Assembly (NCBI GenBank): GCA_033439265.1
Contig: JAVTVX010000005.1
Span: 2,056,001 to 2,120,000, forward strand
Length of the DNA stretch: 64,000 bases
Origin: Dillenia suffruticosa
Taxonomy: Eukaryota > Streptophyta > Magnoliopsida > Dilleniales > Dilleniaceae
Direction of reading: 5' to 3'
In this document: positions 13,302 through 25,513 of the stretch, in pieces
Layout: every line of letters begins with the position of its first letter
Numbering within the stretch: position 1 is the stretch's first letter
Position numbers and translations under genes: made by a program
Notes under the pieces: model-generated
Databases searched by the model: none
What the model saw: the letters and a program-made list of their open reading frames with translations, nothing else
Told to the model about the DNA's origin: nothing

Positions 13302-15221
13302 GAAAATGGTGTTTACGAGTACCAACCAAATTGAATGCTGTTACAAATTCTAAAATGGTACTTCTCGTCTCATTCCTACATCCAAAACCAAAGTTTCCAT
13401 ATACAGCTTCAAATCCCTCATTATTCTCTCCATGTCCATTTAGGTCTCCTCCAATAAATAATTTTTTTCCACTAGGTATGATTTGTATAAATTCATCTAA
13501 ATCCTCTCAAAATTGATTTTTATTAATTACATCTTTAACTATTTAGAGCGCACACACACTGACTATATTGATTAAGTCTTCTCCATTAACTAGTTTGGCA
13601 AGCAAAATTCTATCTCTTTTCCTTCTTATCTTTGCTACATTCTCTAGTAAGTCCTTATATGCAATTATTACTACCTCATATTTAGTTTTATCCCTATATG
13701 TGTACCAAAGTTTATGATTATAAAGCTCTACTACTTTAGCCTTCTCTCATATTCACTTAGTTTCTTGGAGACACGTGATGTTAATCTTTGGTCTGTTGTA
13801 TCAGGGCTCCAAACTCTAGTATCAAGATATTTGGAAAGAGATGTTCTCATTGTAGCTAGGAAATGGGGAAGGAAAACTTTATAGCTTCCCTATCATTAAC
13901 AAACAAAAATTCCAAGAGACTATTGTGGGGCTGACAATGATGGTAATCAGAAAATTATTGTTTAGTTCCCAAGGGGATAGTTTAGTGATCACAACCCCCT
14001 CTTCCAATTAGTGATTTCAGGTTCAAATCCTAGTGTAACCAAAAAAAAAAAAGAAAATTATTGTTTAGAGGATATACAAATCAATTAGTATCACTCTCTT
14101 TAGACGAAAGTAGCCATGCCCCCCCCCCCCACCAAAAGAAAAAAAGAGACTTGTAGATTTCTATTGTTTGCTTTAACATTATTAAATGAGGAACGAGTGT
14201 TGTCTAACTTGAGCATATGTTTCAGGCTCAGGATTGATAAAAAGGAAGGGCTTTAAGGGATCCTTTGCTGAGGCAGGCTCTTCTGCTAAGGTATGGGGAA
14301 CTCTTTCTATTTATGATCCTAAACTGGAAACAGAAAGGTGAAGTAATCCGCCCCACACCCCACTCCACACCACCCCCTTTGAATCCAGGCAAGAACCTTC
14401 TTGCCTGATACACACAAGGTGGCAAAAGTGGTCTGGGAGTTTTCTTTGAACCTCATCTATTATTCACTCTACTATTGAATCTTTTCTGCATCAGACATTT
14501 GCAGTTTTATCTGGGGTTCACAGTTTGGTGGTCTGCTTTTTGAAGAAGCTACGAGGAAAAGATGATGGTACGACATCTCTACATTAGATAGATTGCTGCA
14601 TTACATTACTCTTTTATCTGCATGCTTAATTGTTTCTGTATCCTTTTTGTTGCTGCAGTATTCAATGCTGGAGTTGCTGGATGTTGCACCGGCATTGCTC
14701 TAAGCTTTCCTGGTAATAGCCTCACTGGTAATAAGTACTCTTAAGTATGCATGCCTTAGGGTTTAGTCTGTCCAAAAGAGTGCAATAAGGCAGTGAATTA
14801 TGCTGCCATGTTTATGTGAATGTGTATCTGTTCACGTTCATATATCATTCTCACTGAGCAGAGATGTGGTAGTTGAGCTATCTTCTGGACATATGCAGAC
14901 CTCTGTGTGTGTGTTTTTGTTTGTCTTTAGTGGGAGAATTTTGAATTTTTTGTTGAAGCTTATTCTAGTTAGTTATGCTCTTCAGGTGCACCACAGGCTC
15001 TTCTTCAAAGCTGCCTCACTTTTGGGGCATTCTCATTCATCATTGAACGCCTTAACAAGCAGGAACCAGCTCTAGCATATCAGCATCCAAAGCAAAATAG
15101 CAGTCTGTCATTTGTACTCCCTTTGGCTCTTCCTGTCCCTAATCATCTGAAGGACGCCTTCTCTTCGTATTGTCAATACTTGAGAAAATCCAAAAACGGC
15201 ACATCTCCATTTGCTCCCTAA
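7943..15221 (+). CDS. PRAT (Tim17/22/23) family protein, TIM22-2/HP20-like
   Basis: Five exons: 7943-8126, 14226-14290, 14495-14567, 14659-14712, 14986-15221 (TAA); together 612 nt, 203 residues. All junctions are GT-AG and keep frame. PRAT proteins form preprotein or amino-acid channels in the mitochondrial inner membrane or plastid envelope. After a polar Asn/Pro/Ser/Thr-rich N-terminus of about 40 residues come glycine-rich membrane segments: [19 protein letters not shown] (from R44), [35 protein letters not shown] and [17 protein letters not shown]. The PRAT pattern R-x3-D-x6-small-G-x3-G fits R44, D48, G56 and G60, with Met in the small-residue position. Sequence and layout resemble the Arabidopsis proteins often called TIM22-2/HP20 (At4g26670, At5g55510, from memory), for which a chloroplast envelope role was reported; the organelle is therefore uncertain. 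Intron 1 is about 6.1 kb because of a LINE and a SINE. The ATG at 7943 starts the only open N-terminal frame; an in-frame GTG precedes it. Confidence 0.92.
8127..10920. other. First part of long PRAT intron
   Basis: This is intronic DNA between the first PRAT exon and the LINE starting near 10928. It has a short CT run at the donor (8129-8142), another at 8529-8542, and small chance ORFs without recognisable motifs. I see no further gene. Confidence 0.6.
10928..13830 (-). mobile_element. Near full-length but decayed RTE-type LINE
   Basis: Lying in PRAT intron 1, this element reads on the minus strand. From its 5' side: an endonuclease start with NIT-CLQETK followed by a stop where Trp is expected (about 13795-13760), then [20 protein letters not shown] (about 13470-13400), a WWNEKIQ motif near 12870, and reverse transcriptase at 12026-11733 with [18 protein letters not shown] and a catalytic box changed to FTNDIVLID instead of FADD. 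The 3' end at 10928-10943 is CAA repeats on the plus strand, preceded by the same GATTAAGATTCAGG-like terminus as the kinesin-intron copy. Many stops and frameshifts show it is inactive. The 5' border near 13830 and any target-site duplication are not resolved. Confidence 0.85.
13274..13301. repeat. Poly-T tract inside the LINE
   Basis: A run of 28 T lies inside the endonuclease region of the LINE (poly-A on the element's own strand). It is not the element's tail, so it is a later expansion. Confidence 0.9.
13949..14068 (+). mobile_element. 86-bp tRNA-like SINE with 17-bp target duplication
   Basis: The body 13966-14051 is flanked by perfect 17-bp direct repeats AGAAAATTATTGTTTAG at 13949-13965 and 14052-14068. 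It contains an A-box-like GATAGTTTAGTGATCA and a canonical B box GGTTCAAATCC, and ends in an A12 tail, so it is a plus-strand RNA polymerase III retroposon in PRAT intron 1. Its short length makes it a very compact SINE. Confidence 0.88.
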
Positions 15222-16549
15222 TAAACTCAGGATTTCAATGCGTTACCCTGATCTTCGTTTGTTTGTTAAATTTGGCGATTAATCACTTCGTAGTGTGATT
15301 GTGCAACTCAATCTCAAGCTTCATAATTCCAAATAACTGTTTGTCCGTGGCCCTATTAATGTGCATTTTTCATTCTGGTAGGGGCATCAAATTCAATTTC
15401 TGATTTTCTGCTCGTCAGACAAATCCAGGGCTTTTGATATATTTTGGGTATGTTTTGTTTTAACTTTAGCTGAGGACTTACGGTCACTTATCGGTATTTT
15501 AGTAGTCTAATTGATATGTAAAAAATGACCAAAGAAAACAAGTCTTCGTTTATTAAATTTATTTTATTATATAAAATTTAGAAATATGATATCAATAACT
15601 TTTTTATAAATAATTAATTTAAATATATATTAAAATATGATGCAGATCGTATAATTATTTATAACTTAAAAAGAAAACAAAAATTTTTCAACTATTTCAA
15701 AAAGACAATCAATTAATTTAAGTATACATAATAATAATAATTTAAATCTTATTTTATAAAAAATTAAAGAGTAAAAATAGTAAAAAGTAAAAAGTAAAAA
15801 TCTAATATGGGTAAAATAATTTTTAACTATTTAAATTTATTTATTTTCATTAATATAAAAATAATAAATAGTAAAGAAAAAAGAAAGAAAAAAGTTCAAA
15901 ATATGTTTGAAAACAAAATAACATATTTATCAAAATAATTCTGGCAATTTGGGCAAAGAATAACTTAACTTCTAATAAATTTAACATATACTCACCCAAC
16001 ATGGTCTCCGATCTCCTTGGTTGTTTTAGAAATCATTCAACACATCGATCCCTTTTAGGCGAATGACTGCATGTCACATTCATATATAATCACATAAACA
16101 TCTCATCAAAACATGTTTAAAAATATTTTACAAATCTCAACATGTGAACCGCTTTGGACCAAACACTTACTTAAATTCATAAAAAGCTCTTAAACCAGGA
16201 TAACTAATGCCTATATCAAAACCTCCATACTAACCCATATGTGTATGCTCAACCAAATCACTGCGAGGTGCTAAACAACATGCCCTCTTTTGATTATCAA
16301 AAGACAGAGTTAGTATTTTCCAAACTTGTCTCAAACAATATTATTAAAGTTTCACAATATATGCAAATATTTATATCCATATGTTTGATGTTGGCTTAAG
16401 GTAACAACAAAAATAGTGTCTAATATATGAGGAAAATTTTCAAAAAAGACTGAAATGGTTGTGCTTAAAACCTAAACTCATTAAACAGTTCAAAAACTGT
16501 TTAAAGGCGATTGAAATACACATCATTCTATATACGCAAAGAGGACTTG
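15222..16549. other. Intergenic, AT-rich
   Basis: PRAT 3' UTR at the start, then AT-rich DNA with short homopolymer and AAT-type runs (15720-15900). No gene, RNA or element is recognised. Confidence 0.6.
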
Positions 16550-17905
16550 ACTCATTACCATTCAATTAACGACCAACTTATATCCACCCAGATAAGTGAT
16601 TCGTTGATTCTCAAAGGAAAAATACAATCAACGTGACATAAACATTGTCTTATGATTTGATATTTAAATAGTGACTTCATTGATTTTGAAAATTTTGCCT
16701 ACTCTTTACCCGCAATAAACGCCAGAGAGTACTTGGCTTAGCAAAGCTAATAAATATGGCCAATTTTTGGCTTAAAAGACTAGCATTATGTGGGGGCTGA
16801 ACAATGCCTTCAGCTTCACTTCTATCCAATATAATGGAATCAGACCTGATAGATGTCCCCACATTGGACATGACTTTGTATAGCGTCTCCCCAATACTTA
16901 TCCTTCCAACTTTAAGTAAATCAAATAATATCTAAAAAAAATTCAATATTACTGATAGTTCTTTTGTATTTTTTTCATATTATTAAAATCTATGATAGAG
17001 GGATCATAGTTAAAAGACATCAAAATCAAAAAAAAAAAAAAATTATTGTGAAAATATGCACTTGAGAAAGCACAAGTCACAAAGGTTAGTGCATGAGAGA
17101 ACTAAATTTTATATTTAAGGGAAAATAACGCTAATTTGTTAGATAGAAATAAGACTTTAGCTTAATCAACATGTTTTGTTACTATTGAAACAGTCAAAAG
17201 AGCTTGTTTGAAAGATTTATCTTTCATTATCAAGACAAAGATTGATTTAGAGTCATCGATAATCTTAGTTTATGTATTCTTATATGTCCTTGCAACGTAG
17301 AAGAACGGGTCATGCACGTCGGGTAAAGGTGATCTTGAGAGCTCTCCCTAACTTCATGTCTACCCTATGCTAGGGGAGAGGGCTCAAGACTTATCGTTTC
17401 CCTTCTTTATATTTGCTATTAGCATTAACCCGTAACGAAAATTAATTACTATATCTACTTTAAAAATTTACTTTGATATAAATTATTTTTTTTCCAAATT
17501 AAACAAATTAATTTTTTTCTTCCTAAAAATTTTAATAATTTAACTTTATTTCTCATGTTAGTTATTTTATGATATTGTATTTGACTTATTACCATTCAAT
17601 TAATTGTTAAGCTGTATCTATCCAGTTCAGTGATTCGTTGATTCGCAAGAAAAAAATTACAATTGAAGTGATTTGAATGCTCTCTTGTGATTTGATATGT
17701 AAAAGTCACTTTTGCCTGCACTTTACCCAATAAACACGGAAGAGGACTTGACTTAGGTAAGCTGCTGTTAATGTAAATAAACGGGTCATGCACGCCTGCG
17801 GAAAGCGACCTGAGAGCTCCTTGACTTCATGTCTGGCCTGAGTTGCCGGACGGGGCTGAAGGTTTATTGTTTCCCTTCTTTATATTTGCCGTTAGCATTA
17901 AATTA
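16550..17905. repeat. Diverged two-copy duplication upstream of the RLP
   Basis: Two blocks occur twice in the same order. Block A is at about 16552-16740 and 17578-17765 (shared words CATTACCATTCAATTAA and AGTGATTCGTTGATTC). Block B is at about 17303-17430 and 17778-17902 (shared AACGGGTCATGCACG, TTCCCTTCTTTATATTTGC and TTAGCATTAA). In the downstream copy A and B touch; in the upstream copy about 560 bp separate them. This may be duplicated 5'-flank DNA of receptor-like protein genes, because block B carries a TATA-like TTTATATTTGC; no coding frame is seen. Confidence 0.65.
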
Positions 17906-18100
17906 AACTCGTTAGTTTCTCTATTTAAAGGTTTAATTCAATTTAAATTATTGTTTTTTTTTAAAATTAAACACCTCAATCTTCTCTTTTTAAAAAGTTT
18001 AATAATATAACTTTGTTTTTCACTCTTTAATTTAAATATATTATTTTATTTCTATCTAAAAAATTATTTTATTTTATATTTTCTCTCTCTAAGCATATTG

Positions 18101-18141
<41 letters not shown>

Positions 18142-18665
18142 ACATAGTTCCTTCTCTTAAAAAAAGAAAAAAAAAACTTATGTTAAAATTTATCTTTAGC
18201 ATATTAATTTTAAGTTTTGTTCCCTTAGAAGATTAAATTAAAATTTTTTTTTTCATTAGAATTAGACATATTAATTTTTCTAAGAAAACCAATTTATTTA
18301 AAATTTCTATTTCAAAATGCATTGATTTTAAATTTTCTATAAAAAAATAGATTTTATCTATTTAATATTAATTTTCTCTTTCTAAATCTTTTAAATTTAT
18401 TTTTTATTTTATCTCTTTAATTATTTTGATTTTAAATTTCTCCTCTCTAAAAAAATTCAATTTAGTTTTCCTCAACTTTAGAACTGATTAACTACTACTT
18501 TTTCTGATAGACAAATAATAGTGATTCGAAGTTCAGTCCTTTTCACACTATCGTGGTTCTGTAACTTATCATTTGATTAGTCAACGGACTGGTGTAGTTT
18601 ATGAAGGGGTCTGTGTTTGTGTATTCCACCTGTCACCACCAAAATCCCTTCTCTTCTACTAATTG
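17906..18665. other. AT-rich RLP upstream region with TA repeat
   Basis: Strongly AT-rich DNA with a TA dinucleotide repeat at about 18104-18138. A W-box-like core (TTGACT on the minus strand) lies in TTAGTCAACGG near 18576-18586, which would fit a defence gene, but such cores are common by chance. Confidence 0.5.
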
Positions 18666-21600
18666 ATGATGATGAGGTTCCTCAAGCTCTTCCCCTCTTT
18701 TATGTTCCTTTTTCTTGTGTATTTCTCCTCTCCTTTGGTCAATTCCTCTTCTTCCTTACGCCAGCTGTGTGTTTCCAATGAAAGCCGCGCTCTGCTCCAA
18801 TTCAGACAACTCTTTTTGTTTGATTTAAGTGCCTCACCACCAGGGTGTTATAGAAAATACTCAAAGATGGTTTCGTGGAAGGAAGGGACCGATTGCTGCC
18901 AATGGGATGGGATTGCCTGTGATGCATTCACCGGTCATGTAACTAGCCTCGATCTCAGCTGTTGCTTGCTTCATGGTACCATATATTCCCACAACTGCAG
19001 CCTCTGCCACCTTTCTCATCTTCAGAGCCTCAACCTCGCTTTCAATGACTTCAATTTGTCTCGAATTCCACCGTGTTTTGGCAGTTTCACCAATTTGATA
19101 CATCTCAACCTCTCTTATTCCAACTTTAGCGGCGAAATCCCTCCACAACTATCTCATTTGTCTAAACTGGTCTCCCTTGATCTTTCTTCTTTTTGGGATG
19201 ATACCCTGCACAGTGCAAGTAGCCTGGAAAGGCTAATTCATAATTTTACTCAACTGAGGCATCTTGACCTTGGCGGAGTATCTGTCAATTCTATTATACC
19301 CAAGTCATTAATGAATCTGTCTGCTCTCAACTATCTTAGTCTCAGGGGTTGTGGATTGAAAAGTAAATTTCCCACAGATATCTTCCACCTGCCAAATCTA
19401 CAATATCTTGATTTAACTGAAAATTATAAGCTTACTGGAAAACTACCTGAGTTCTTCAATGATAGTAGTCCTCTGAGGCAGATATTTCTTTCCTCCACCG
19501 ATTTCTATGGTGAAATACCTAATTCGATTGGCCAACTTAAATCTTTGGAATATTTGGATCTCGGGTTTGCAAATTTTTCAGGCTGTATTCCAGAATCGCT
19601 AGGCAACAATTCAAAATTAAGTGTTTTGTCCCTAGATCATAACCACTTTGGCGGTGAGCCTCCTTCGTCTCTTTGGAGGATCGAGACTCTTACTGGCATT
19701 GATCTTTCATCAAACACCTTTGATGGCAAAATTCCTGATAATTTTTCTACCCTTGGAGTATTATCTTCTCTTGAATTATTTGACAACAGTTTCACGGGTC
19801 AATTTCCCCATTCAATTGGAAATCTAGCACTACTTGAGTTTTTAGACCTTTCGGATAATAAATTATCAGGTCCCCTTCCATCTCAGGTATTTGGGCATCA
19901 CTGGAGGAAACTATTTCTGTATGGGAACCAGCTCACTGGTATCATTAATCAGCTTCATACCTCCAGTAAGTTGCAGTTGATCTCATTGAGTAACAATAAT
20001 CTTCGTGCCCAATCCCAACTTCCATCTTTAACCTCCAGACCCTTTCGTATCTTGATCTTTCGTCAAATAATTTAACTGGCCCAATCCCAACTTCCATCTT
20101 TAACCTCCAGACCCAACTTCCATCTTTAACCTCCAGACCCTTTCGTATCTTGATCTTTCGTCAAATAATTTAAGTGGCCCAATCCCAACTTCCATCCTCC
20201 AGACCCTTCGTATCTTGATCTTTCGTCAAATAATTTAAGTGGAATCATTATGCTGGATAGCTTCTCTAAACTTCGATCTCTGAATTCCCTTGATCTTTCA
20301 CACAACTCTATAACAGGCTTTCAGCTATTTCCTACCTATAATATATGGTCTTCTCTTCAATTTCTGGACCTAAACTCAAACAAGTTACAAGGCTCACTTG
20401 GTTCCCTCCCAATCCCATCAGAGAAAATAATTTACTACTCAGTTGCGAACAACCAGCTCACTGGAGAGATTTCCACATGTTTTTGCAACAAGAGCAATCT
20501 TGAATTCCTTGATCTGTCAAACAATAACTTGAAGGGCGCTATTCCGCCATGCCTCAGCAATTCCAGCAGCTTGTCAGTGTTAAACCTTCAACACAATAGC
20601 CTTGATGGGGCCATCCCAAGAATGTGTTCACATGGAAATGGAATAAAGCTGGAGACACTTGACTTAAGTTACAATCAGTTGCAAGGGCAGTTACCTCGGT
20701 CCTTGGTTCACTGCAAATTACTTCAACTTCTGAATCTTGGAAACAACATGCTTGTTGACACTTTTCCTGCCTGGTTGGCAACTCTTCCTAAATTACAAGT
20801 GCTTCTCCTTCAACATAACAGGCTCCATGGGTCAATAGGGAATCCCCGCAGTGAGGTTGCCTTTGCTAAATTAAACATCATTGATGTCTCTGACAACAAC
20901 TTCACAGGTACACTGCCATCAGATTACTTCAAAAGCTGGCGTTCAATGACGGCTAATGACAAAAATAGGTCCAACTGGAAATTCTTGACCATTTCCTCCA
21001 ATTTCTACTATTCCTATACTGTCACTCTCATAAACAAAGGGCTGGAAATGGAGCTGGTGAAGATTCTCAACACTTTTAAGGTGGTCGACTTATCAAACAA
21101 CAATTTTCAAGGGGAGATCCCAAAATCCGTTGGACAACTCAAGGCTCTTTGTGCCCTCAATTTCTCCAACAATCACCTCACCGGTAGCATTCCCACAGAA
21201 TTGGCAAAACTGAAAGATCTCGAATCTTTGGATCTGGCGAGAAACAACTTGTCAGGAATTATTCCTCCTGAGTTAGCAAGCTTGACATTCCTTGAGGTTT
21301 TAGACGTCTCGCACAACCATCTTCAGGGTCCGATTCCACGAAGTCGACAATTGGACACATTTTCAAACACTTCTTATCTGGGGAACCCTGGATTATGTGG
21401 ATTTCCATTATCAAAACCATGTGGCGAAACACAGGTGACACCACAACCGTCCTCAGAATTGGATCAAACCCAAAACTCAGAATCCATAATTTATGACTTT
21501 GATTGGAAAGTTGTAACAATAGGGTATGGATGTGGAATGGTGGTTGGTGTGATAATGGGAAATTACATTTACAACCGGAAGCAAGAGGCGATTGTGAGAT

Positions 21601-21668
21601 TTTTCCGCGTTCGGTTGGGCAGGCAGAGTAAGAGATTGAGCAAGAGCAGAGAAGGAAATAAGTGTTAG
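18666..21668 (+). pseudogene. Cf-type leucine-rich repeat receptor-like protein, frame broken
   Basis: Receptor-like proteins sit in the plasma membrane and sense extracellular ligands through LRRs, signalling with partner kinases such as SOBIR1. One exon, typical of the class. The first open part (18666-20075) has a signal peptide (FLKLFPSFMFLFLVYFSSPL), an N-terminal cap ending SWKEGTDCCQWDGIACD, and about a dozen 24-residue LRRs (LxxLDLSxNxxxGxIP). The second (20250-21668) has more LRRs, an island region near 20930-21050 (SWRSMTANDKNRSN), the last LRRs, the segment NPGLCGFPLSKPCG, an acidic stretch, a membrane span (VVTIGYGCGMVVGVIMGNYIY) and a short basic tail without a kinase. Between them, 20006-20240, tandem copies of one LRR unit carry three one-base-type shifts that sum to zero, leaving stops at 20073 and later. 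The start has three ATGs in a row at 18666. Real pseudogene or assembly error in repeats cannot be separated here. Confidence 0.85.
20010..20245 (+). repeat. Tandem LRR-unit duplication with indels
   Basis: A unit of about 72 bp containing CCAATCCCAACTTCCATC and TATCTTGATCTTTCGTCAAA is repeated three times, plus an extra partial copy (about 26 bp) near 20115-20140. The last copy lacks a 6-bp TTTAAC and one T. The frame steps through all three phases across the block and returns to the original, consistent with slippage or unequal crossing-over among LRR repeats. Confidence 0.85.
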
Positions 21669-22559
21669 TGCCCATCTTTTTTCCTTTTTCTTATTGTTTC
21701 TTTTTTTGCGTTCTTGAAATTGATTTTATAATGTTTAAGTACCTCTTTTTTTCTAACTTCTATTTAAAATCAGGTTAAAATTTTTTTAAAAACTTATTTT
21801 AGAGAAGGAAAAAAAAAAGCGAAAAACCTTTTATCCTTGTAATTTTTTAATGATGAGACTATAAAATTATCTTTTAACTATTCAACGATTATAATTTTAT
21901 CATATATATATATATATAAAGTCAAGAAAATATTTAAATATTTATGAATATTTAAACTATTTAAATAAAGCCAAAAAATATTGTCATATATGTGTTTAAT
22001 TTAACTATTTACGAAATTCATAAACATTTTAAAATATTTATAAATTTATAAATTTATGTTTAATTTATGAATATTTTATAATTAGTTATGAAACTATTTG
22101 TTCTATGAACTATTTATAAAACTTTAGCATCAACTCTTTATTGTAACATTATTAAATATTAGATGTAATATAAGATGTTTTATTAAATAGTCTATACATA
22201 GAACAAAAGTTTTTTAAAATAAAATTATTAAATAATTTATCATTTATGTTATAAATTAAAAATAAGAGTTTTAATATAAAAAGAGAGTTAATTCAAATAA
22301 ACTTTAAGTATAAATGTTGTTTAGGAAAAATTGAAATTCTGAACCCTTAGTCATATATTTTTCACGTTGAGGGGAATGTTACGTATGATTGTTTACTAAA
22401 ATGTTCTTTTCCTTTTGTTTTGTTTGGTGAACAGGAAGAATCAGAAACACAAAGTTGCAACAAAACTGATGGGTCTATTGGGTTATTAATCTTAAAAGTG
22501 AAACTTAAAATCTATTTTTCTTTTTTAATCATTTCTAAATTTATTTTTTAAATAACAGA

Positions 22560-22615
22560 TCTCAAATTACTGGGATGAAGCCTCACTTTGTTGTTGTCGT
22601 CGTCGTTGTTGTTAT
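22560..22615 (+). mobile_element. RTE LINE 3'-end stub
   Basis: TCAAATTACTGGGATGAAGC followed by CTCACTTTGTTGTTG and degenerate TTG/TCG triplets matches the 3' terminus and TTG tail of the two larger LINEs in this window, here on the plus strand. It is a very short 5'-truncated copy; borders are approximate. Confidence 0.6.
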
Positions 22616-22897
22616 AATAAATCAAAAGGTTTGAAGATCCTTTACTAGTTCATGATCAACATTGAAAATACAGCGAAAGTTTATTACATTTATAAAATAT
22701 AAATAAAAATTTGTGATTAAGACATCGTGTGTAATGTCTCTTTAGAAAATATAAGTAAAAATTCAATTATGCAAAGTTTAAAGCATCAAAATTGTACAAT
22801 AAAATAAAATATATAAGTTGTACCTTTCTTCATGATCAACATTGAAAAAACAGCGAAATTCCTTTTGCAATCTTACGATGTCAGGTTCAAACTCTTA

Positions 22898-22985
22898 CCG
22901 GCTGTCAATGGGATAGAACATATGTTGTAATATATCGGAATGGCTGTGAATGGGATAAAACATATGTTGTATTATATTGGAAGGA
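22898..22985. repeat. 43-bp tandem duplication
   Basis: Two adjacent copies of GGCTGT(C/G)AATGGGATA followed by AACATATGTTGTA(A/T)TATAT(C/T)GGAA, differing at a few sites. Function unknown. Confidence 0.75.
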
Positions 22986-25513
22986 TGAAGAGTCCCAGCC
23001 AGTGTTTATAAGGTTCCAAATGACCATTCTCATCACTTCACATCTACACTCAATCGCATTAAATTTAAGATACACAAGAATCTATGAATCACACTCAACT
23101 CATTAATCATTTGGATTCATATTCATCTCTTTTAAACCAAAATACCAATAGTTTGGTTTGGGAAAAATAGAAAAAGGATATCAACTAAATAGTTGTCCAA
23201 AAAAAATCAAACAATCTCTCCCTTGGCCAACATTTAGTTGTTTTTTGAAAACTTTTTATTTTAACGCAATGAATTCCAAGCTATTGATGAAGTTTAATAA
23301 GTGGCCACAATTTGAAAACAATTATTGTTTTACGGATAATACCTTGATCTAGTCTCATAGAATAATTAACGTAGAATCATGTTAACCAGTGCACCCTTGA
23401 GTGACATATGACCAATCCATCTTTACAAGTGTTAACATCTAGACTTGCATATCTCCATTGTGGAAGTGCAAGAACACATTAGCATCTAACATGTGGCCTC
23501 ACCAATGTCGATTAGTCCTTGATCTCACTATCAACCTAGTTGGGGAGATCACGATTTCTTTATCAACATGCTTAACCAAACTAAAGAGGTCCCAATCTCT
23601 GTATCCAAATTTCTTAAAAGGGCCAAGAGATCAATGTATATCTCAATCAAGATACCTTGAGATTACAATATGGTGTCATAATGAATCATAGTCAACAATA
23701 TTTAAGATAGACACAGATATCTTAAGATTAAACCACTTGACAAGTCACTCAAAAATGTGTACATATATAGACAAAAATTCAATATCATGTGTCATTATAC
23801 AATTAGTTCAATGAAAGTAATAAATAATCATATTACAACAAAAGAGGTAACAACATAAATGACTCCTACTGTATAAAATGATCTAACAATGCATAAGCAT
23901 ATTCTCCAAAAAGAGTTCTAATGCATTATAAACTCCCCTTTGGGAATAGAATGCAACATGTTAGTAAAAACTCTTTTAAAATAAAATCAAACGAGAAAAA
24001 ATTTTGAGAAATTTATCCCTTTTGAAAGATAAAACTTTTTTTTAGATTAAAATATATTCGTCTGAAAAGATTTCAGAATAAAAGTACGTAGCTGTTCAAG
24101 ACAAATAAAATAAGTCAATAGATAATTATGGTAAGTGCAAAAGTATCTCGAAAACTTTGGTTGTGAGAGAGAAAAATGAACAAAGATGAAGAGAGAAAGG
24201 GAAATGAAATTATCACTTCATGGTGGTTGGAAAACACTCTAGCAAGGGAAAATGGGGAAGAAAAAACACTGGGCAAATAGAACAGAGGAAGTAGATGTGT
24301 TGCATCTGTGGATGTTTTTCTTGCTTGACCAATGAGTAAAAGTTCAACCCGTAAAGAACAAGGCATCAGCTGATATAAATTTAGCACTTAGACTATGAGA
24401 GCTGCAGATACGAACTTTGATGTGACAGTTAAACACTCAAAACTTGTTAACTATGAGTCTGTGTGACCCAATATGCATAATGAAAATGCAGAGTCAGTGA
24501 TTAGTGCACTAATTTGACCGAGTCTGGAAAACATTTTACGTTTAGTCGATGGTGGTCCAAGAAATTTTTCTTGGTGGGATAATTTTAGATTTCTTCTTTA
24601 AAATATGTATAATATAAAATTTGAAAATTGGGAATACTTACCTTTGAAAATCCATTATGTCCTTTACAACAAAAGTTATTTTTAAAATTTTAGGGGGTCA
24701 TAGCACTCCTCCCCCAGGCAACCGTTGCTCTTAGTATAAAACATATACTACGACCATGATGGAAAGTCATAGCACACCATCTTCTACCTAGCTTGATCCA
24801 CTTCTTGCAAGAAATGAGTGGCCAGGTAAGGTGTATCAGAAGTGACTTCAGATTCAAAGGCATATAAATTTTTTTCCGAAGTTGTGGTGAAGGAAAAACT
24901 CGCAACTCATTGATAACTAAAAGCTATAGTTATTTGAAAATTCCCATGAAATTTTCTGATATATTCTTGCAGTTCCCCCGCCCCCCCACCTTTTCTTTAC
25001 ACCTTTGGAAATGCCGATATTTTGACAAGGTAGAACTGTATTAATTGGTAAGATTAAAGTGTTTCTAGGATTTTCAGAAAATAACGCAATTCAAAAGTTT
25101 CTGTTAACTTATGACATTATTTGCAAGAGAAAACTACATGGAAATCAATCTAATCCGCAAGTGCTAGGGAACCCCTTATCGCAAAACCAAATGAAGGAAA
25201 AAATAGAAAATAATAATGCCATAAAACCTGTGAGGCACGGACATGAATGTGGGGCACAAGACATGACATGACAGGCCCAAGTTTGGCTTTAGCCTAAACC
25301 TTTGGACGGCTGGCACAGCAATGGTTTTACTTTTGGTACATAGCAATGGTGATTTATGACCATTCAGTTTAATCTGGTTTTCCGAAACCACAATCGATTG
25401 AAAAAGGAAAAAATCTAATGAATACCCAGAAATGAAATTGAAGTCACATTCCTCTAGAAGTGATTAATTGAGGATCAATTTGAGAAATAAAAAAGAGGGT
25501 GTTGAGTGGTTAC

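Larger units (their letters stand above)
21669..25513. other. Intergenic, AT-rich, few recognisable elements
   Basis: RLP 3' flank, then AT-rich DNA. It holds a TA run at 21902-21919, an RTE LINE 3' end near 22560-22615, and a tandem repeat of about 43 bp near 22898-22985 (repeated GGGATA-AACATATGTTGTA). Between 24680 and 24910 the minus strand has open stretches that could belong to the putative gene starting at 25720, but no family is recognised. Confidence 0.5.

Noticed and set aside
13966-14051. Possible tRNA gene, because of A and B boxes
   Set aside because: No cloverleaf can be folded and an A tail with target duplication shows a SINE.
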